From: an uncultured Collinsella sp.
GTDB taxonomy: Bacteria; Actinomycetota; Coriobacteriia; Coriobacteriales; Coriobacteriaceae
Reading direction: 5' to 3'
Assembly: GCA_905209765.1 (NCBI GenBank)
Contig: CAJLUE010000011.1
Location: 1-35,601, forward strand
Length of the DNA: 35,601 nt
Each line of letters begins with the position of its first letter. Within the stretch, counting starts at the first letter, position 1. The notes under the pieces are model-generated. The model had not been told where the DNA came from. It saw only the letters and a list, made by a program, of their open reading frames with translations, and searched no databases. Below are positions 30,723 through 35,601 of the stretch, piece after piece. The position numbers and the translations under genes are program-made.

Positions 30723-33700
30723 TTAGAGATTGTAGATGACTACTTGAGGTTCGGCGGGTTCGACGAAGATGGCTGGATTCGCCTGCTCCACGCGGACGAA
30801 CTTGACGGTCACGGCCTCAAAGCCCGCCTTGTGTAGAACATCAGCGTAGACGCGCGCCTGCAGGACGTGCTTCTCCTGCAACTGTTCCGGCGTCTCGTCC
30901 GGTGTGCCGCCCGTCTTGTAGTCGATGACCAGCGCGCGTGACGGATCGGCCGGGTTCGTCGCCAAAGCGTCGATGGCGCCCTCGGCATATGCACCGTAGC
31001 GAGCGATGTCCTCGTCCTCGCAGCCCAGCGAAAAGAACGGCACCTCGGCGCGAACGCACGGCCACGCGAGCAGGTCGGCACGAACGGCCGACTTGAGCCA
31101 GCGGTCCAGAGCAACGTCGAAGCGTTCGCGCTGCTCCGGCGTCAGGCGCCACTGGCGCGCCAGTGCATCGGCACGCGCGGCGGGCAGCGCATCGGCGCCC
31201 ATCTCGATGAGCCACTGGCAGGCAGCGTGGAAGGCCGAGCCCAACGCCATAGGGTTGCCGGCGGGCTCAACGGCGGCCACGTCTGCATCCGTCATCTCGG
31301 AACCATCCGACTCCGCATCATCGCCAGCCTCGTCCATGGGCACGCGTGCCTCGGCGGCACGGTCCTCGGCCTCGGTATGCAGCGCCGCGGCAATTGACGA
31401 GTAGCTGTACGAATCGCGCGCCGGATACGGACAGATGCCCATGCGCACGCCCATCGCCTGGGGATACACGAGCTCAAACGCATCGGGCTCAGGGTCGGCA
31501 GGACCGGGCACGGCGGCGCGGGCATCTGCACCGGCGCCCTCCGGCTCCGCATCGCCACGGACAAGCCTGCCCTCGGCATCCAGTGAAGCGTTGGTCTCAA
31601 ACGCCTGCTCGCCAAAGGTAAAATCCGCGAGCGAAATGAGCTCGTAGTCGCCCGGCTTGGAATTGTCGAACGTCAAACGGTCACTATCGAGCTGTGGCAT
31701 GTCCAGAGCGTCGGTCGGCAAAATACGGCGCAGCACGTCGTAGGTCAGATCGGTCTCGACGTCGAAGGTCGGCGCCGTCACCTTGCCACGGCTCACGCCG
31801 GCATCCATCGCCAAGATCACCAGCTCGCGCGCACGCGTCATGGCGACATAGAGCAAACGAGCCCGCTCTTCGAGCGAAAGCTGCAGGTCGTCGTTGCGCA
31901 GGCGAGCAAATGCCTCAGCGGGAGAACCCGTCGCGCAGACGTCCTCCATGAGCTCCGGCGGCAGCCATAGCGACGTGCCCTTGCCCTTAAACGCATGCTC
32001 AAACTGCTTTTTAACGTCGTCGCCCTTCACAAAGGTTCCGTCGGCGAGCTTAACGCCGTCGAAGCGTGCAGGCAGTGCCACAACCTGCGCCCCGCCCTCG
32101 ACACGCCCCATCTGGGCCGCACCGGACGATTTGCGCACGCCAAAGCACTCGGCGACCGCCACGACCGGATATTCCAGGCCCTTGGATGCGTGCACCGTCA
32201 TGATGCGCACCGCGCCGTCGCCCTCCTCGTTGAGGGCACCCGGGGCTTCCTTGCCCGCTAGGAAGCGATCGAAGGCAAGCGCGATGGAACGCGGCGAGTT
32301 GCCGAACTCGGCCTCCGCCTCGGCCACAGCGTCGAGCGCCTTGAGCACGTTGGCGGCAATGGCCTTGCCCTCGGGACCACGCTGTGCCAGACGCACAAAC
32401 CAGCCGGAGGCGTTGACCACGTCGCGCGCGATGGCTGCGAACGAATCGCGGCCCACGCGACGAAGCGCATACCGCAGTACCTCGCGGGCGCGCGTCACGA
32501 GCGGCAGGTCTTGCAGGCCCGGCACATCGGAATCGCTCATGATGCCCACGTCGATATTCCTGCGCGAGGTCTCCCCTGTCTGCTCGTCGAGCTTGGTCGC
32601 CAGCGCTAGGAACTCCTGGGCGCCGAGCGCAAACATCGGCGAGGCCAGCAGCGGCATAAGGCCCTGCGCCGTATCGGCCGGATTGGCGAGCGCACAAACC
32701 AGGGCGCGCACCGTCTGCACCTCGGCGGCTTGGGCAAAGACCGAGCCGCCCGCGATGACGCAGTCGAGCCCCTGGTCGCGGAAGGCCTGTGCGTAGACGT
32801 CTGCGTTGGTCATGCGGCCCAGCAGCAGCACCATGCCGCCCTGGGGCTGGCCGGCATCGGCAAGCGCGCGGAATCGCTCCGCGATTGCACGGGCCTTGGC
32901 CTGTGTGCGCTCCTGCGTGCTGCCGCCGGCAACAAAGAGGGCCTGGCGACGCGAGGCATCTGCCACCAGCGTGTCCTTGCGGCCGTCGCTCGCCTCAAGA
33001 TCCAAAAAGCCCTGCATCAGGCCGCCGTCATCGCCGTCGAAGACGCGTGCCACGTAACGCAGTACCTCGTCGTGACTGCGGAAGTTGCGCACGAGCTTGA
33101 CGAGCTCGCCAGCAGGGGCGTCGGCCACGGCAGTCGCCTCGGACGCCGCCGTCGATCCCACTTTGCGCTCCTGGCGACGGAACACCTCGACCTCGGCGCC
33201 GCGGAAGCGATAGATCGACTGCTGCGCATCGCCCACGGTGCACAGCGCGCGCTCCCCCGCACCCGTCAGGTATCGGATCAGATCGACCTGCATCTGGTCG
33301 GTATCCTGGAACTCGTCGATCATGACCATCTTAAAGCGGCCCTCGTACGCAGCGCGAATGGCCGGGTAATCGCGCAGGGCCTCGTAGGCCATGCGCAGCA
33401 GGTCGTTGTTGTCGAGGGCAGACTGGCCGGCCTTCAGCGCGCGATACTCGGCCTCTACAGAGCGGGCCAAGCCCACCAGCGCATCGAGCGCGGGACCACC
33501 GCAGGCCAGCGCGATATTGATAAATGCATCGGCAGCCTCGGCCTTGAGCAGCTCGACCTGCTCCTTGGGGAACGCCTTGCTCGCGCGCGGCATGGTGCAC
33601 GACATCATGAGCCGCGCCGCATCGGCCATGGTCTTGCCGCTCGCCTCGAACGCATCGATGGCGTCGAGTGCAACCTGCGCCTTCTCGGTCGCCGCCTTGC

Positions 33701-34355
33701 TTGCACCCAACGCCGATCGATAGGCATCGGCGAGTGCCGAGGTATCGGCCTGGCCGCGCGCCACATGCACGTCGTCCATGCCGCCCGGCAGCTGGCTCGA
33801 GAGCTCCAGCAGCTCGCGCACCAGACCCTTGATGGTGGTGCCGGCGCCAAAGGGGCCGCCCTCACCCGCCATGGGATACCAGGCGTAGAGGGCCTTGAGC
33901 GATGCCGCGAGCTCGGGGGCGGCATCGGGTGCCGTCGCGCGGGCCAGCACATGCTCAACAGCCTGATCCATGAGCTCGTCGGTATCGGTGAGCACCGTGA
34001 ACTCGGGATCGATGCCCAGCTCCAACGCGTGTGCGCGCAGGATACGCGAGCACATGCCGTGAATGGTCGAGATCCACGCATCGTCGACGGTCAGGGCCTC
34101 CTCGTCCATGCCCTCTTCGATGAGCGCGCGGCGCACGCGGTCACGGATCTCGGCCGCGGCATCTTTGGTAAAGGTAATGGCGAGCACCTGGTCCAGATGC
34201 TCAACGAACGGACCGGATTCGGGCGAGAGCGCGTAGACGATGCGACGCGTGAGGGTAAAGGTCTTGCCCGAACCGGCGCCCGCCGAGACAAACAGCGGAC
34301 GGTCGAGCGTCTTGACGATCTGCAGCTGTTGCGGCATCAAGGTCGAAAGATTCAT
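30723..34355 (-). CDS. addA: AddA-type helicase-nuclease subunit of double-strand-break repair
   Basis: A 1210-residue UvrD-family protein. Walker A SAGAGSGKT (24-32), motif II IDEFQDTDQ (346-354), QQSIYRFRGAE, HASKGLEYPVVAVAE and the C-terminal MTRARELVILA show a complete superfamily 1 helicase. The C-terminal RecB-like nuclease has GSAFHAACQWL and VIDYKTGG (1143-1150) with a downstream Gln/Arg/Tyr motif (LQARVYADVL), so it is probably active. With AddB it unwinds and resects broken ends up to a recombination hotspot for RecA loading. The start ATG 34355 is 3 nt after the addB stop; AAGGAGG lies inside the end of addB. No hairpin with a T run follows. Confidence 0.95.
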   Translation of the reverse strand: MNLSTLMPQQLQIVKTLDRPLFVSAGAGSGKTFTLTRRIVYALSPESGPFVEHLDQVLAITFTKDAAAEIRDRVRRALIEEGMDEEALTVDDAWISTIHGMCSRILRAHALELGIDPEFTVLTDTDELMDQAVEHVLARATAPDAAPELAASLKALYAWYPMAGEGGPFGAGTTIKGLVRELLELSSQLPGGMDDVHVARGQADTSALADAYRSALGASKAATEKAQVALDAIDAFEASGKTMADAARLMMSCTMPRASKAFPKEQVELLKAEAADAFINIALACGGPALDALVGLARSVEAEYRALKAGQSALDNNDLLRMAYEALRDYPAIRAAYEGRFKMVMIDEFQDTDQMQVDLIRYLTGAGERALCTVGDAQQSIYRFRGAEVEVFRRQERKVGSTAASEATAVADAPAGELVKLVRNFRSHDEVLRYVARVFDGDDGGLMQGFLDLEASDGRKDTLVADASRRQALFVAGGSTQERTQAKARAIAERFRALADAGQPQGGMVLLLGRMTNADVYAQAFRDQGLDCVIAGGSVFAQAAEVQTVRALVCALANPADTAQGLMPLLASPMFALGAQEFLALATKLDEQTGETSRRNIDVGIMSDSDVPGLQDLPLVTRAREVLRYALRRVGRDSFAAIARDVVNASGWFVRLAQRGPEGKAIAANVLKALDAVAEAEAEFGNSPRSIALAFDRFLAGKEAPGALNEEGDGAVRIMTVHASKGLEYPVVAVAECFGVRKSSGAAQMGRVEGGAQVVALPARFDGVKLADGTFVKGDDVKKQFEHAFKGKGTSLWLPPELMEDVCATGSPAEAFARLRNDDLQLSLEERARLLYVAMTRARELVILAMDAGVSRGKVTAPTFDVETDLTYDVLRRILPTDALDMPQLDSDRLTFDNSKPGDYELISLADFTFGEQAFETNASLDAEGRLVRGDAEPEGAGADARAAVPGPADPEPDAFELVYPQAMGVRMGICPYPARDSYSYSSIAAALHTEAEDRAAEARVPMDEAGDDAESDGSEMTDADVAAVEPAGNPMALGSAFHAACQWLIEMGADALPAARADALARQWRLTPEQRERFDVALDRWLKSAVRADLLAWPCVRAEVPFFSLGCEDEDIARYGAYAEGAIDALATNPADPSRALVIDYKTGGTPDETPEQLQEKHVLQARVYADVLHKAGFEAVTVKFVRVEQANPAIFVEPAEPQVVIYNL

Positions 34356-34358
34356 GGT

Positions 34359-35601
34359 CTACACGTCCCTCCTTACAAACGTACCTTCGTGGTTATACGA
34401 GCAGCGCGCATGCGCGGCCTGAGCCGACGCCGGGTCGACGGCGGCAACGTTGCCTGCCTCGAGCTCGCGCAGGCGCTCGGCGATACCGGCCTCCACGCGA
34501 TCGAGCAGAGCGTCGAAGTCCATGTTGCCGCCCTCACCGGGAAAGCCCTTCTTAAGCCCCGGGATGCGACCGTCGCCGCGCTCTTCCTCGAGTAGCTCGG
34601 CGCTCGCGGCGCCGCGCAACGCCGGTTTGCCGCCCTTGGTCGAAAAGTAGAGCGCCGCGCGGGTATCCAAATCCAGCGCTCGGCGCATGGCCTGGGCGTA
34701 GATAAGCGTCTGAGTATGGGGCGGCAACCAGCGCGGATCGTCGATGGGCGCCGTGCCTGATTCCTCGTCGCGCACCGTAGGGTCGGCGAGCTTAAACTCC
34801 TCAACGCCCGTGCGATGCTTGTAGTCGATCACCACGGCACGATTCTCGGCGTCCACGTCCACGCGGTCGATGCGTCCGCCAAGCGGCCAACCGGCATACT
34901 CGACCTTGAGCTCGTTGAAGGCGAACTCCAGGTAACGCGGGGCAAAGGGGGCAAGCGCCTCGGACTCGTAGGCAAGCACGCCCTCCAGCTGCGGCAAGAT
35001 CTCGGCCACCTGGCGCTCCTCCACCGCAGAGAGCGGCACCAGCGGGCCCTCCGTGCCTCGCTTGCCGGCGTGCTCGGCCAACGTCTTGTCAAAGACCTCG
35101 CGCAGCAGCTCCTGAGCGCGCGGTAGATTCTCGGGCGTCACGCGCTCCATGCCCTCCTGGGGCAGGCGGGCATGCAGGTGCTCCAGCACGTCGTGGACAA
35201 AGTTACCCTTCTCCATGTTGCCAAAGCCCGCGTCGATGGACTGGGGCTTCACGCGATACGAAACGAACCAGCACAGCGGGCACGTCGAGTACGCCTCAAT
35301 CTGCGAGGCGGACGTCAGACGCGGCACGAGCGGCGCGTTCTCGCCCTCGCCATCGCGGCGACGCAGGACCAGGTACGGCACAGCCGCCTCACTCAAATGC
35401 TGAGGAGCCTCACATGCGACGCGCTTGCACTCGATGCCCTCGCCGGCCGCTGGATCAAAATCGGCGACGATACCGCCCTCGCCCACGCACGCAACCTTGG
35501 CGGCGCCAGTGGCCTCGGCGTGCGCTCGCAGCTCGGTCCACACGGCCGCCGGATAGCACTCGCGCGCCTGGCGATCGTGCGTCACGCGGGCAAGCGCAAC
35601 C
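34359..35601 (-). CDS. addB: AddB-like nuclease subunit, C-terminal part (runs off the right edge)
   Basis: The frame is open to the right end, so the N-terminal part is missing; about 413 residues are present. They cover the AddB C-terminal PD-(D/E)XK nuclease: SQIEAYSTCPLCWFVSYRV, GNFVHDVLEHL, then RIDRVDVD and AVVIDYKHRTG with the catalytic Asp and Lys, and TLIYAQAMRRAL. AddB nucleases normally carry an iron-sulfur cluster with one Cys at the start of the domain and three near the C-terminus (C-x2-C-x5-C). Here the C-terminal pattern reads His-x2-Cys-x5-Gly (AHARCSYNHEG), so two ligands are missing. It overlaps functionally with addA, 3 nt downstream. A RexB-like or Cas4-like identity is less likely given the neighbour. 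Confidence 0.85.
   Translation of the reverse strand, partial: VALARVTHDRQARECYPAAVWTELRAHAEATGAAKVACVGEGGIVADFDPAAGEGIECKRVACEAPQHLSEAAVPYLVLRRRDGEGENAPLVPRLTSASQIEAYSTCPLCWFVSYRVKPQSIDAGFGNMEKGNFVHDVLEHLHARLPQEGMERVTPENLPRAQELLREVFDKTLAEHAGKRGTEGPLVPLSAVEERQVAEILPQLEGVLAYESEALAPFAPRYLEFAFNELKVEYAGWPLGGRIDRVDVDAENRAVVIDYKHRTGVEEFKLADPTVRDEESGTAPIDDPRWLPPHTQTLIYAQAMRRALDLDTRAALYFSTKGGKPALRGAASAELLEEERGDGRIPGLKKGFPGEGGNMDFDALLDRVEAGIAERLRELEAGNVAAVDPASAQAAHARCSYNHEGTFVRRDV

Noticed and set aside
32730..34595. 621-codon plus-strand open frame opposite addA
   Set aside because: Shadow frame of the AddA helicase; Val/Ala/Arg/His-rich translation without motifs.
1..35601. CRISPR array, prophage or insertion sequence
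   Set aside because: No regularly spaced direct repeats, cas genes, transposase, integrase or phage structural genes are visible in the window.

Overview
The window is high-GC bacterial chromosome, almost fully coding, with short intergenic gaps and strong AGGAGG-type ribosome binding sites. Gene content (fchA-folD and fhs of one-carbon metabolism, a C69 dipeptidase, a one-iron superoxide reductase, zinc-ribbon membrane proteins, an AddAB-type nuclease) fits an anaerobic gut coriobacterium (Actinomycetota), most likely Collinsella or a close relative. The genus is an inference from style and content; no rRNA or tRNA gene is present to confirm it.

Layout. Positions 1-4464 (minus strand): N-terminal part of an ABC1/UbiB kinase, a phasin-like protein, a C69 dipeptidase, then the fchA-folD pair. 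Positions 4649-9627: a zinc-ribbon membrane protein, two tandem paralogous lipoproteins, a HicAB toxin-antitoxin pair and an ADP-ribosylglycohydrolase; this is the most accessory-looking part. Positions 9628-16150: a two-zinc-ribbon protein, a cation diffusion facilitator, two membrane-anchored proteins of unknown function and a tiny Cys-rich protein. Positions 16342-20433: fhs, then the ruvC-ruvA-ruvB Holliday junction operon under a LexA-type SOS box. Positions 20502-26582: a NAD-synthetase-like protein that has lost its catalytic motifs, a superoxide reductase and a SWIM/SNF2 helicase. Positions 26743-35601: dnaE, addA and the C-terminal part of addB.

How the genes work together. fhs, fchA and folD cover formate to 10-formyl-THF to methenyl-THF to methylene-THF. 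The FolD here lacks the Lys and Gln needed for cyclohydrolase chemistry (Ala52 and Phe96 instead). It starts 2 nt after fchA, a dedicated cyclohydrolase/cyclodeaminase, so the two usual FolD activities appear to be split between neighbours. RuvABC, AddAB and DnaE form a replication and repair block.

The points most worth following up are: (1) the split FolD/FchA pair; (2) the apparently catalytically dead NadE-like protein; (3) four long intergenic inverted repeats with unrelated sequences but the same architecture; (4) a 13-nt palindrome at matching spacing upstream of two zinc-ribbon membrane protein genes; (5) the perfect SOS box at ruvC.
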